64,000 bases of DNA. It comes from Oscillospiraceae bacterium (GTDB lineage Bacteria; Bacillota; Clostridia; Oscillospirales; Ruminococcaceae). The notes beneath the pieces were generated by a model. That model did no database searches, was not told where the DNA came from, and worked only from the letters and a program-made list of their open reading frames with translations. This document shows positions 41,886 to 51,700 of the stretch, in pieces (position 1 is the stretch's first letter; each line of letters starts with the position of its first letter). Location: contig JAFYSU010000055.1 in assembly GCA_017559185.1 (NCBI GenBank), positions 1 through 64,000 on the forward strand, read 5' to 3'. The position numbers were made by a program, and so were the translations under genes.

Positions 41886-42431
41886 CTACTTTACCTCGAT
41901 GATGGATATGTTTTCAACAGCTACATCAGTCTCGCCAAGTACAACATCTCTTATTTGAAGCACTTCGTTATCCAACAATCCGCTTGTTTGCACAACAACA
42001 TCCACCTTGTCATTTTCGCAGTACACCATACAGTCTTCAAAGCCCTTGGCACGAATAAGGTTTTCTATTTTTCCTTCGGTTTCTATTGCCATGGCAATTT
42101 TTGCCGCCTGCATGTTAAGCTCGGCTTTCTTTGCAGAATCAAGAGATTCATCGTCCATCATTGTACGCATAGCCGTTACCGCTTCATCACGCGACTTGCT
42201 GCGTGTAAGTCTTGCCTGCGCAAAATAATCGTTTGACTGCGAAACATTTTCAATTTGAGCATCCACAAACTGTGCATCACCGTAATTTTCCCTGTCCTCC
42301 TGCGTTACAGCTTCGGTTGCAATATATTCACCGCCTGCAGCCGTAAATTTGTAATTTACATAAACGGCAACGGTTAATGCCACTACCAGTGTAGCCAGAA
42401 TTATCTGCCGTTTTCCTACTATCATGTTCAT
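41886..42431 (-). CDS. spoIIIAH: Stage III sporulation protein AH
   Basis: Mother-cell component that joins forespore SpoIIQ and forms a ring across the intermembrane space. The 181 residues have an N-terminal membrane anchor (about 8-29) then a basic/acidic helical linker and the C-terminal YscJ/FliF-like ring-building fold (about 85-181) with AAKIAMAIETEGKIENLIRAKGFEDCMV. GGGGAG precedes the ATG. Last gene of the operon; spoIIQ is not in this window. Confidence 0.94.
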   Translation of the reverse strand: MNMIVGKRQIILATLVVALTVAVYVNYKFTAAGGEYIATEAVTQEDRENYGDAQFVDAQIENVSQSNDYFAQARLTRSKSRDEAVTAMRTMMDDESLDSAKKAELNMQAAKIAMAIETEGKIENLIRAKGFEDCMVYCENDKVDVVVQTSGLLDNEVLQIRDVVLGETDVAVENISIIEVK

Positions 42432-42468
42432 CTATTTCTCCCCTTTTTCATCATTAAAGTTATGTATA

Positions 42469-43041
42469 TCATCGTTCACTTTTTGCCGGAACGATACACA
42501 CCTTGTCTGCCCCAATGCCAAGAACCGTAGTTAATGCATCGGTTATTCTTACGCATACAACAGGACTTTCCGCCCCTTGGCACACCACCACTACACCTTT
42601 TATAACAGGCTCTATCTGCGTTTTTATAAGCGGTTTTGTATTCCCGTTTACATCATCCACCAAAATGTAGTTGTTTTCGGTTGTAGTTCTTGTCTGCACT
42701 TTTTTGGTATGCTCACCGTCAAAATCCTGATATCTGTCGCTGTTTGTTTTGTCCTCGCTTGCAAAAATGTATTCTGCGCTTTGGTCAACCGTAAGCATAA
42801 CCTGAGCATTACCCACACCGTCTATCCCCTGCAAAACATCTTTAAGCTTTAATTCCATTTCCCGTATGTACTCACTGCTGTTTACCGCACATTCCGCTGT
42901 CTTTACGACATCTGCATTTTTGTCTGTGCCAAGTCCCGATATGAATATTAAAATTATTCCGCTTATGCCAAGCAAAAAAATCATTTTCAAACGATTTTCT
43001 TCTTTAAGCATACTCTTAAAAAATTCTGACATTCCAATCAC
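42469..43041 (-). CDS. spoIIIAG: Stage III sporulation protein AG
   Basis: Ring-forming membrane protein of the mother-cell secretion-like channel. The 190 residues have a membrane segment (about 22-40, MIFLLGISGIILIFISGLG) and an extracellular ring domain with LKDVLQGIDGVGNAQVMLTV and the insertion typical of SpoIIIAG (KVQTRTTTENNYILVDD). Translation starts at GTG eight bases after GGGAGG; the next ATG is 17 bases away. It follows spoIIIAF by 19 bases. Confidence 0.93.
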   Translation of the reverse strand: MIGMSEFFKSMLKEENRLKMIFLLGISGIILIFISGLGTDKNADVVKTAECAVNSSEYIREMELKLKDVLQGIDGVGNAQVMLTVDQSAEYIFASEDKTNSDRYQDFDGEHTKKVQTRTTTENNYILVDDVNGNTKPLIKTQIEPVIKGVVVVCQGAESPVVCVRITDALTTVLGIGADKVCIVPAKSER

Positions 43042-43060
43042 TTTGTTTTCCTCCCTAAAG

Positions 43061-43534
43061 CTATTCAAATGAACATTCTATTCCCAATTCACTGTGAATA
43101 AGACTTTGTATTTCCTGCTTAAAAGATGCATCTTTTTCGTTTAATTCTATTACTGCTTCAATATAAGATATGTTGTCCTCATCATCATTATGAACATTAA
43201 CCTGCACATTTTCGGGAACAACATGAATTTTTCCAAGCCTTTCACTGATTATTTTTTTCACCTGCGCCTGTACCGCTTCAACTGCAATTTCATGCGCTGC
43301 TTCTTCGGCTTGGAGTGTGTATTCTTCAATTTCTGCGTAGCTTTCATCAAAATCGGTATCTGGTAATTTTAACTTCAAGTTCATTAAAGGCGAAACAATG
43401 CAGCTTAAAATCACTACCGTTGTAAGCAGTTTAAAAAGCTTTTGTATGCTGCCTTGCGGTAAAAGCATACCAATCAAAGAACAGCATACAGCACAGCCGC
43501 ACAGTGAAACCGCCCATTCCTTAATCATACCCAT
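43061..43534 (-). CDS. spoIIIAF: Stage III sporulation protein AF
   Basis: Membrane protein with two N-terminal membrane segments (about 1-55) and a C-terminal ring-building domain facing the intermembrane space, 157 residues. The N-terminal motif MIKEWAVSLCGCAVCCSLIGMLLPQGSIQK is truncated in my quoting to its core WAVSLCGCAV. The middle is Glu-rich (about 75-105). The start was set at the ATG nine bases after GGAGG; a 23-residue longer reading overlaps spoIIIAE. Confidence 0.9.
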   Translation of the reverse strand: MGMIKEWAVSLCGCAVCCSLIGMLLPQGSIQKLFKLLTTVVILSCIVSPLMNLKLKLPDTDFDESYAEIEEYTLQAEEAAHEIAVEAVQAQVKKIISERLGKIHVVPENVQVNVHNDDEDNISYIEAVIELNEKDASFKQEIQSLIHSELGIECSFE

Positions 43535-43539
43535 AGGAA

Positions 43540-44676
43540 CTATCCTCCAAATCCAAGCACCATTACAACGGTAGTGCAAACTATAATCAACAAAGCAAAG
43601 CACATTAGCAGTGCCAACAGCACGGAAAGCACCGTCCCCGCAGCCTCAAGAACCTCGGCAAGTTCCTCAGATTCTACCATTAATGCAATTTGTGCTGTAA
43701 TCATTGTCGTAATGCACCACAACGCCACCTTTATCACAAGAGGTATGAATGTAAGTGCTGCAACAACTATACCAAACGCTCCCAATGTACTTTTAACAAG
43801 CAACAAGCAGCCATGCGCTGCCGAAAAAGCATCCGACAATGCACCGCCTATTATCGGAACAAAACTGCCAAGCATAAACTTGCTTGCCTTTATCGAAAGA
43901 GCATCCGACCCTGTATTCACCATAGTCTGTACAGAAAACAGTCCAACAAAAAGCGTTGTCATAAGCCCAAGCGACCAACAAACCACCGATTTTACCGCCT
44001 GTGTTATACCCTTCAGCTTTAACCCCGGTACCACCGCAGCTGCAAGCGTTACGGCAAAATAAATACTCATAAGCGGCAGAAGTATCCTTGCAGCCGCCTG
44101 CGCTACACCTTGGCATGCCGCTACAAGGAAAAAATGATAGCTTACCGCTGTTACAGGATGTCCTCCTGCAGCTACAGCTCCTGCAAAGAACGGTATAAAT
44201 GCCAAAATAAAAGCTGCGCATTCCTTTAGAACCTGTGCTGCATCGTAAATGCATGATATCACCGGTTCTGTAATAAACCCTAACGCACACAATACAGCAA
44301 CCACCGCAAATACATTGTTTATACTGCTGTCCGGAAAAGAATCAGATATTCCTTTAAAAATTGCGGATAAAAGTACTATCCCCATAATCAGCGCAAATAC
44401 CTCAAGCGGTGCTTTTATTTCAGCTGCGGCAGATACTTTAAGAACCTGCACAAACTGCTGCGGTGAAAGTGCCGCTATTTCGCTCAATTCCATCTGTGAA
44501 AACCGTATTTCATCAAAAGCATGCTTGGCATTATCGGGAATTTTTTCGGCAAGCTCATAAGCCCCCATATCATAAAGCACACGGTCAGGGTCTATAACAG
44601 GCTCCTCTGCAAAACAAAGCGTAGAATGAATAAAAAACAAAACAACCAAAAGCAACAGCCCAAACAACCTTTTCAT
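43540..44676 (-). CDS. spoIIIAE: Stage III sporulation protein AE
   Basis: Polytopic membrane protein of the SpoIIIA channel, 378 residues. A signal-like segment at 3-23 is followed by an extracellular helical region (about 30-90) and about seven to eight membrane helices. LPLMSIYFAVTLAAAVVPGL and FVPIIGGALSDAFSAAHGCL are family motifs. In Bacillus this protein is needed for forespore sigma-G activity after engulfment. The ATG follows GGTAGGGAA. Intact and in normal order between AD and AF. Confidence 0.96.
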   Translation of the reverse strand: MKRLFGLLLLVVLFFIHSTLCFAEEPVIDPDRVLYDMGAYELAEKIPDNAKHAFDEIRFSQMELSEIAALSPQQFVQVLKVSAAAEIKAPLEVFALIMGIVLLSAIFKGISDSFPDSSINNVFAVVAVLCALGFITEPVISCIYDAAQVLKECAAFILAFIPFFAGAVAAGGHPVTAVSYHFFLVAACQGVAQAAARILLPLMSIYFAVTLAAAVVPGLKLKGITQAVKSVVCWSLGLMTTLFVGLFSVQTMVNTGSDALSIKASKFMLGSFVPIIGGALSDAFSAAHGCLLLVKSTLGAFGIVVAALTFIPLVIKVALWCITTMITAQIALMVESEELAEVLEAAGTVLSVLLALLMCFALLIIVCTTVVMVLGFGG

Positions 44677-44685
44677 TTTTGTTCC

Positions 44686-45078
44686 CTACCTTACACCTAT
44701 TAAAGACACCACAATGTCCAGCAAGTTTTTAAACAACGGAAATGACATAAGCAGTACCGCAACCTTGCCACTCATTTCAAGCTTGGATGCAACCGCATTT
44801 TCGCCTGCATCACGGCACACATCGCATGCCAGCTGCGTTATAAAACAAACCCCCAAAGCTTTTAACAGCACCTGTGCGTAATTTGAATTCATCCCTGCGG
44901 TACTGAACATATCTTTAAGTTCTCTTACAAGCGGAATTATACTCGAAAGCATTATGCTTAATATTACAATCCCCGCTGCTGCCGATGCAGGCACCGCATA
45001 TTCAGGCTTATACTGACGAAGAAGCGTTAATATTGCGGCAGTTACCACACCCACCCCGCAAACAGCCATAATATCCAT
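44686..45078 (-). CDS. spoIIIAD: Stage III sporulation protein AD
   Basis: Small membrane protein of 130 residues with three or four hydrophobic segments (MAVCGVGVVTAAILTLLRQY, GIVILSIMLSSIIPLVRELK) and family motifs YAQVLLKALGVCFITQLACD and CRDAGENAVASKLEMSGKVA. The ATG was chosen four bases after the spoIIIAC stop; the longer reading lies inside spoIIIAC in another frame. No clear Shine-Dalgarno is seen, so expression probably depends on coupling. Related to SpoIIIAC. Confidence 0.94.
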   Translation of the reverse strand: MDIMAVCGVGVVTAAILTLLRQYKPEYAVPASAAAGIVILSIMLSSIIPLVRELKDMFSTAGMNSNYAQVLLKALGVCFITQLACDVCRDAGENAVASKLEMSGKVAVLLMSFPLFKNLLDIVVSLIGVR

Positions 45079-45082
45079 AGCT

Positions 45083-45277
45083 TTACAACCCGAAAACCGA
45101 TTTAACGGTGTTGAACAGTACATTTATTTCTTGAATTATCATCATTAAAACCACTATCAAACCTGCAAGAGTTGTCATCATTGCTTGTTCTTCCCTTTCG
45201 GAGCGAATAAGAACCTGATTTAGAACCGAAACAATTATGCCTATTGCAGCAATTTTAAAAATCATATCGACATCCAT
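45083..45277 (-). CDS. spoIIIAC: Stage III sporulation protein AC
   Basis: Short membrane protein of 64 residues with two helices: DMIFKIAAIGIIVSVLNQVL and a second around TTLAGLIVVLMMIIQEINVL. RSEREEQAMMTTLAGL is the hallmark of the family. It is full length (Bacillus 68). It lies between spoIIIAB and spoIIIAD with minimal gaps, in canonical order. Confidence 0.95.
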   Translation of the reverse strand: MDVDMIFKIAAIGIIVSVLNQVLIRSEREEQAMMTTLAGLIVVLMMIIQEINVLFNTVKSVFGL

Positions 45278-45297
45278 TTTTTATACCTCACATTCTT

Positions 45298-45804
45298 TTA
45301 TATCAACACCAGACATACCGCTGCACCGCCAAGCATACCAAGCGAACGGTACATTTTTCCATGCTTTTGCTCATACTCCAATGCCATGCACCGTTGGTGC
45401 TCAAGTTTAATTAAAATTGACGATATTGCATTCAGCTGACTTTCGGCAGTTGATTTTCCCAGTATCAATGCAAGCTGTGAAAAAATTGCACGGTCATCTT
45501 CATTAAGTGCACCTTTAAAAAGTTTTACCGCCTGCAGCAATGCTTTGTTAAACGATGTATACGATTTATTTAAGCTTTTGTAGATATGTAAAAATTCAAA
45601 ATCACGCAAAAGCGGATTTTCCAAAAGCAAATCCATTATCTGTCCCACCGGTGCCAAGCTGTGTTTGAGTTCATCTTCAATAATTCGTGCTGTAAGAATA
45701 CATTTTTCTATATCCTTAACCCTTGCTTTTAAGCGTTTGTCAGCAAAAAAACCTGCCGCTGCAAACGAACCCCAAAGCATTACCATACCCCATAGCTTGA
45801 ACAT
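45298..45804 (-). CDS. spoIIIAB: Stage III sporulation protein AB
   Basis: Membrane-anchored protein of 168 residues, probably the platform that couples the SpoIIIAA ATPase to the channel; it resembles type II secretion GspF domains. An N-terminal membrane segment (about 4-20) and a C-terminal one (about 152-168, GMLGGAAVCLVLI) flank a helical cytosolic domain with KDIEKCILTARIIEDELKH. The start overlaps the spoIIIAA 3' end by 25 bases, implying coupling. Confidence 0.93.
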   Translation of the reverse strand: MFKLWGMVMLWGSFAAAGFFADKRLKARVKDIEKCILTARIIEDELKHSLAPVGQIMDLLLENPLLRDFEFLHIYKSLNKSYTSFNKALLQAVKLFKGALNEDDRAIFSQLALILGKSTAESQLNAISSILIKLEHQRCMALEYEQKHGKMYRSLGMLGGAAVCLVLI

Positions 45805-46760
45805 TTTTGCACCTGCCTGTCCAAATTTATAATTTCTGAAATTTCTCCCAATCCGCTTGGCGAAAGAAAAGCTATTTTTGAAAAGGCTCCCGTTTCGGCA
45901 AGCGCCCTTCCTTGGGGCCTTGAAAAAAAGCTTTTTGCATCTTCGGCATGTATGGATGCTATTACATTTACTCCGCAGTTCAGGCTTTGTTCAACTGCCT
46001 TTACCTCTTGCGCAGTGCCTATTTCATCACAAATTACAAACTGCGGTGATAATGTTCTTACCGCCTGCATAATTCCATCGGCTTTGCCGTAACCATTTAA
46101 AACATCACAGGAAAAACCCAAATCATTCTGCACAAGCCCGTTCACAACAGCCGCAATTTCACCGCGTTCGTCTACTACTGCGGTTTTATAAATAATGCCC
46201 AGTGTTCCCGCAGAAAGCAGTCTTGCAGTATCACGAAGCAATGTTGTTTTTCCGCTTGACGGCGGACCTGCTATTAAAAACGAACAAATGCCATCCTTAA
46301 AAGTTTGATTAAGCAATTTTTGGGCACATCCCTTTATTTCCCGTGCTATCCTTAAATTTACTGCAGTTATCTCGCGTATGGTTTTAATTCCACTTCCGCC
46401 ATAAACTGCCGTTCCTGAAAGTCCTGCCCTGTGACCTCCCTGTGCCGTTATGAACCCGTACCGCATTTCCTCCTGATGAGAATGCACCGAATACCCGCTT
46501 AGCGTTTCTACCGCCATTAAAACTTCTCTTTGTGAAATATAGCGGCTGTTATATCCGGGGACAGAACTGGTTTTTCCGTCAACATCCACGAACACCAATT
46601 TTCTGCCTGTCCATAAGGCAAGCGGTTTTCCTGTTTTCATGCGTATTTCCATAACACTGCCTTGTAATTCGGCATCCACCTTCAAAAGTGTTTTAAAAAC
46701 GCTTTCGGGAAGTTGTCCCACAGCTTGCACATACCTGCTGTCACATTTACCATTCCGCAT
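45780..46760 (-). CDS. spoIIIAA: Stage III sporulation protein AA (ATPase)
   Basis: Cytosolic ATPase of the mother-cell SpoIIIA complex, related to type II/IV secretion ATPases. The 326 residues include an N-terminal domain (SVMEIRMKTGKPLALW, then YSVHSHQEEMRYGFITAQGG) and the ATPase core with Walker A GPPSSGKTT (165-173) and Walker B RTLSPQFVICDEIG. Truncation is not seen. The ATG was taken ten bases after AAAGGA; an upstream in-frame extension runs back through the terminator of the preceding gene. I could not find a convincing sigma-E promoter; GAATATT nearby matches only the -35 part. Confidence 0.95.
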   Translation of the reverse strand: MRNGKCDSRYVQAVGQLPESVFKTLLKVDAELQGSVMEIRMKTGKPLALWTGRKLVFVDVDGKTSSVPGYNSRYISQREVLMAVETLSGYSVHSHQEEMRYGFITAQGGHRAGLSGTAVYGGSGIKTIREITAVNLRIAREIKGCAQKLLNQTFKDGICSFLIAGPPSSGKTTLLRDTARLLSAGTLGIIYKTAVVDERGEIAAVVNGLVQNDLGFSCDVLNGYGKADGIMQAVRTLSPQFVICDEIGTAQEVKAVEQSLNCGVNVIASIHAEDAKSFFSRPQGRALAETGAFSKIAFLSPSGLGEISEIINLDRQVQKCSSYGVW

Positions 46761-46819
46761 TTTTACCAATCCTTTCTTGGGATTTAATAAATAATATTCG
46801 CTACGGACAGGCAATAGAA

Positions 46820-46861
46820 CAAAAAAACAGCAAAGAAACATTTTTATGCTTCTTTGCTGTT
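46820..46861 (-). terminator. Intrinsic terminator of the cyclophilin gene
   Basis: Perfect 12-base arms, AACAGCAAAGAA (46826-46837) and its complement (46850-46861), enclose a 12-base loop. Leftward, seven T follow. It separates the cyclophilin pair from the spoIIIA operon. Confidence 0.93.
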
Positions 46862-46892
46862 TGTATAAACATTATTTAATTGAAAGTCTATC

Positions 46893-47717
46893 TTATTTTT
46901 CTTCGGTAATTTCGGAAGCTTCTGCTGTTTGTTCGGAACTGTCAGCTGCGGCAGCTTCCTCAGAAGCTGCAAGCTCAGCCAGAGCTTCACTTGCAGGAAC
47001 CATAGTTACCTTTTCAATAATCACTTCTTCAGATGGTGTTCCCATCATATCCATTCCAAGTGCTGCAATTGTATCAACGGTGTCCATGCCCTCAACAACA
47101 TGACCAAACACGGTATGAACATAGTCAAGGTGAGGTGTACCGCCTACTTCTTTGTATTTTTCAATGATGTTGTCGCTCCATTTAGCACCTGTTTCACCGC
47201 TTGAAAAAACAGAATTGCTTATAGCTTCGGGATTAACATAAGGTGCCTGAACAATAAAGAACTGGCTGCCGTTTGTGTTTGGACCACTATTTGCCATGGA
47301 CAATGCTCCGCGGAAGTTACGAAGACCAATGTTGAATTCGTCCTCAAACGCTTCGCCCCAAATGCTTTCACCGCCTGCACCTGTTCCTTGAGGGTCACCG
47401 CCCTGAATCATAAATCCATCAATAACACGATGGAAGGTAACACCGTCATAATAGCCATTGTTTATGTGTGTTACAAAATTTTCAACTGCTTTTGGCGCAT
47501 GCTGTGGGAACAGGCGAATTTTAATTACACCCTGATTAGTCTGCATTACAACGATTTCTTCGTTTGGGTCAACTTCGGTAAACTGGAGCAGTTCAACCTC
47601 CTGAATAGACTGTTCCTGCGAAGCTGCCTGCTGATTTGAACTTTCATTTTTTGCACCGCATGCTGCAAATGACATCATCATAACTGCGGTTAAAAATATG
47701 CTGATTATTTTTTTCAT
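46893..47717 (-). CDS. Cyclophilin-type peptidyl-prolyl isomerase lipoprotein
   Basis: Extracellular foldase anchored by lipid. The signal peptide ends in the lipobox FAAC; a Gln/Ser-rich linker follows. The cyclophilin domain (about 55-250) keeps the active-site set FHRVIDGFMIQGGD (with the catalytic Arg), NGSQFFI and VFGHVVEGMD. The C-terminal 30 residues are Ala/Glu/Ser-rich (about 245-274). The chosen ATG starts MKKIIS; another ATG 12 bases upstream is possible because the ribosome site is weak. A second, divergent cyclophilin-like lipoprotein gene lies directly upstream and is probably co-transcribed. Confidence 0.93.
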   Translation of the reverse strand: MKKIISIFLTAVMMMSFAACGAKNESSNQQAASQEQSIQEVELLQFTEVDPNEEIVVMQTNQGVIKIRLFPQHAPKAVENFVTHINNGYYDGVTFHRVIDGFMIQGGDPQGTGAGGESIWGEAFEDEFNIGLRNFRGALSMANSGPNTNGSQFFIVQAPYVNPEAISNSVFSSGETGAKWSDNIIEKYKEVGGTPHLDYVHTVFGHVVEGMDTVDTIAALGMDMMGTPSEEVIIEKVTMVPASEALAELAASEEAAAADSSEQTAEASEITEEK

Positions 47718-47823
47718 AATTATTCTCATTTCTTCGGCTTTAAAGTTTAATTTTTAAGTATGCACCATGCCGACTGCACATACCAAGTAAAACTATACCT
47801 GTTTTATTTTGCTTTTGCAAGCA

Positions 47824-48486
47824 TTAAGCCTCGTATTTCTCTATTGAGATATTTTCAATTATAACCTTTTCGTCTGCTATATCTCCGTCTGCAATTTTGT
47901 CTATTATATCCTGACCTTCAATTACCTGCGCAAAAACCGCATCCTTCAGCCAACGGTCGGGATATCCTCCCATTCCGCCAAATACCTGCGCCACTATCTT
48001 CGGAAATCCGTCTTCGTGCAATTCCTTGGTATCCTCAGCTGTTATACTGTTGCTTGAATGTATGAAAAAACTGCCGTCTGCTTTGCCGTAAGCGTCAACA
48101 TACATGGCTACCGCCCCCGAAACAGGACACAGATTATACGAAACCTCCGCTTCGTAGCTTGTCTCGTCTGTATTCTTTGGCTGTACCGCAGCAAATTCGT
48201 CGTCATCGTCCTGAGTCACAAATAATGCTTGTCCATTGTAGCTGCCTTTTTCCGACATATCAATAAATATATCCATGGAGTCGGGTGCTTCACTCGGGAA
48301 AAACCTGAGTGTAATTTTTCCGTGAGTCGTTGTTATAACAGCTATTTCTTCACCCTCCTGCATTTGTGTCAGCTGCATTGGTGTGATGTTGCTTTCGTCA
48401 AAATGCTCTATATCACTGGGGTACGAACAGCCGCCCATTACCGACGCTGCATAAAGCAAAATTCCAATTTTCCCCGCAAATTTCAC
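47824..48486 (-). CDS. Divergent cyclophilin-like lipoprotein
   Basis: Lipoprotein of 220 residues, lipobox VMGGC, starting at GTG seven bases after GGGAGG. The fold outline of a cyclophilin is visible: EIAVITTTHGKITLRFFPSE, GSFFIHSSNS (where NGSQFFI is expected) and QVIEGQDIIDKI. The segment that should carry the catalytic FHR motif reads ALFVTQDDDDEFA, without the Arg, and no MIQGGD is present. Isomerase activity is therefore doubtful; a binding or scaffold role is possible. It lies upstream of the canonical lipoprotein cyclophilin gene, suggesting duplication and divergence. Confidence 0.8.
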   Translation of the reverse strand: MKFAGKIGILLYAASVMGGCSYPSDIEHFDESNITPMQLTQMQEGEEIAVITTTHGKITLRFFPSEAPDSMDIFIDMSEKGSYNGQALFVTQDDDDEFAAVQPKNTDETSYEAEVSYNLCPVSGAVAMYVDAYGKADGSFFIHSSNSITAEDTKELHEDGFPKIVAQVFGGMGGYPDRWLKDAVFAQVIEGQDIIDKIADGDIADEKVIIENISIEKYEA

Positions 48487-48745
48487 TTTTATTCCTCCCA
48501 AAAGTACACAATAGTTTTTTTGTTCACAATTTTATGGTAATATTAATGTGAAAAGTTACTTTAATTCCTAATTCTGATACAATTTTAAATTATTATATAA
48601 CATTTGTGTACCGCTACCTTTAAACAAAATGTTAATTTTCTTATGCAGTAAACATAAAAAAATTCCACACCATAATAACAGTAAGCGTAAATATTTTTAT
48701 CTTAGTTTATTTTTATCTTGCCAATAAAAAAGGAGGCTTGCCAAT

Positions 48746-51700
48746 ATGAACAGACTGGTTTGGGTAATGCTTGTATTTCTTGTTGTTTGCACCATAGCAA
48801 TCGGACTTATAAGCTGTGGACCAAAAAAATCAGATGAACCCAACATTCCCGCAATTTCCGAAGAATCCGAAGACCTTACAGATTATGAAGATATTGAGGA
48901 AGACGATGAGGACGAGGATGAAGAGGAAGAAAGCGAAGAGGAAGAAAAAGAGGAGACCAAACTTCCTACCGTACATAAACCCTCATCCAATACATCTACC
49001 AGTACATGGACACCTCCGTCATACACTCCGCCCGCAGCATCAACAGTTGTCCCTGACAACACCACCCCTGCAGTAAGCGGTGGCCATGTTACCTATGACA
49101 AAGCAGGCACATACAGCACTGCTGCTGAATACAAAAAAGTTACCATTGATGAAAAAGGTGTTATTCTTTCCAATAAAACAATCAGCGGTGACCTTATTAT
49201 AACCGAAAATGTAGGTTCGGGCGATGTTCACCTGAGCAACATTGACATCGGCGGTACATTGTACATTTACGGCGGCGGTGAAAACTCCATTTATCTTGAT
49301 AATGTAACCGTAGACAAAGCCGTTGTTAACCGCGGCAAAAAAGGGCGTGTACGCATTATTGCTTCGGGAAAAACCTCCGTTAAGCTTATCGAAGCATACT
49401 CCGGCATCATCCTTAAAGAAACTGCATTAAACAAAAACTTCGATGGCTTTTATGATATTGTAACCAAAAGCGGCAACAAGCTTTCCAACCTGCAAGTTAC
49501 ACTTTATGGCTGCGATATTAACGAAATTAAAGCTCATGAAGATACCACACTTTCCATTAAAGACGGCTGCGAAATTAAAACAGCCAATGCCGAGTTTTAT
49601 GAAATATTCGTAATTGGCGACTGGAGTGCCATTGATAAACGCAAAGGTGATGTCGAACGCAACTCAACCTCCAGTTCGGGCGGTGGCGGAAGTTCCAAAA
49701 CAAGAATTTCCACCCCTAAAAATCTGTCGTACTCCGTTAAAAATAACCGTTTTTATGTTAGTTGGGACAGCGTTTCCAAAGCTGACAACTACACAATCAG
49801 AACAAATGCCAAAACTCACGATGTTCCTTATTCAAGCTATACCGGAGCAGATATAACCGATTACATCCCAACAGGAAAGAACAATATTTCCATTCAGATT
49901 AAGGCAAATCGCAGCAGCTCCGGATACAAAGATTCCAATTATTCAAATACACTTTCGGTAAATAATGTAGTTAAGCCGGATGCAGTGTCAAACCCTAAAC
50001 TTTCAATGGACGGAACTGACCTTAAGGTAGAATGGGATGCACCTGTTTCCACGCAGTATCTTGATGGATACCGTGTCGAGCTTGTAAGCAAAGCTACAGG
50101 TAAAGTTATGGCTACTGTAACTCCTGATAAAAACAGCACCTCCACGGTTTTCGCTGTTGGCTCTGCAAGAAGTGCAAACGCTGTTTCGGTTTCCGAAGCT
50201 TTGGGAGCTACATATTACGCAAGGGTGTATTCCCTGCCCGCTACTGCAAGCGGCGAAGTTGGTTTGGAGCAGTATGTATTAACAAATGACTGCCTGTATG
50301 AAAACACACAAAAGCTTGCAGTCCCCACAGGTCTTGCAATTACTTATGACAACTCAACTAAGCAGCTCAAGCTTACATGGGACGAAGTTTTTGCCGCCGC
50401 TGAATACGATGTATTCAAAAACGGTGAATTTGTTGCTACCACTGCCGCTGCATCGTATACCGTTACCCTTGACGACAGCGACCTTAACGGAACTGCTTCG
50501 TTTGCGGTACAAGCCATTGATGCAGGACAAAATTCCACCTACGATTCCGAAAAATCTGCTGCTGTTGTGCTTTCCAGGCTTACAGCCCCAAGCGGCTTCA
50601 CCCTTGCAGACGGCAAGCTCACTTGGAATTCCGTAGACGGTGCAACAGCTTACGAGGTTTCCCTTAACGGCGGAACTGCCATAACAGTAACAAACAATCA
50701 GACAAGCGTAAACATTGTTGATGCCAACGAGTACACCTACACCGTACTTGCCAAAGCAAACGACAAAATCAATTCCGATACTACACAGGCTGTAATTAAA
50801 AAGCTTGCTGCCCCTGTAATCCAACTTTCCAATGATGATACTATTACATGGGATAAAGTTGACGGCGCTTCCGATTATGAAGTTTATAAAGACGACAGCA
50901 AGGTTAATTCCCCTGAAATAAGCGAGCAGGACGGAAAATTCAGCTTTACCGCAACAGAAAACGGCAGTTATTCGGTTATGGCTATGGGAGACTCATCGCT
51001 TGTAGTTAGCTCCGAAAAATCCAATTCTGTAACAGTTACAATTGCTCAGCAGCTGGTTATTGAAGATGTTGTTCTTGCAAAAGAAGATTCCGATTGGGTA
51101 TTTAGAATAACAGCACCTAATGCCGCAAATGTAACCGTATCAGGCGACATAACTGTTACAGGCTCTGCACCTGACTTTACAGCGGAAATCCCTGAACAGA
51201 AACAGTCCTACACCATTGTTGCTGTTGGTGATGGTAAAAACTATCTCAAGTCTGCAGAGAAAAATATTACCGTAACAACAGCTCAACCGGAGCTTTTGCT
51301 TAACGACAACGGAGAAGTTACTGCTACACATAACGCCGACTTGTACCTTAACGGAAACAATCAAAACAGTATTTGCCTTGCCGATATGGATGACGGCAGC
51401 TACACCGTAAAGGCTGTTGTTGAACCAATCTTCAGCGACTTTAACCTTGGCGGTGAAGCAACCGAAACCTATACTGTAAAAACAGGCAATGCACCTTCCG
51501 AAAAGCCTGCTGTAACAGCTGACAATGCATGTGTTACCTATACAATTACGCTGCCTGCTGTCGAAAATTACACCTATGGCTCAAGCTATACACTTAACAT
51601 CACCAACAATGACGACTCTGTTGACAGCGTGGTAATTTCTGAGCTTACCTTTGAAAAAACAGCAATAGATAAGCTTAACAATGCCAAATCCTTTACCGTA

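Noticed and set aside
48895-48955. Purine-rich tract that could be read as a microsatellite
   Set aside because: It is in frame in the surface lipoprotein gene and encodes a Glu/Asp stalk with mixed GAA/GAG/GAT/GAC codons, so it is a coding feature rather than a simple repeat.
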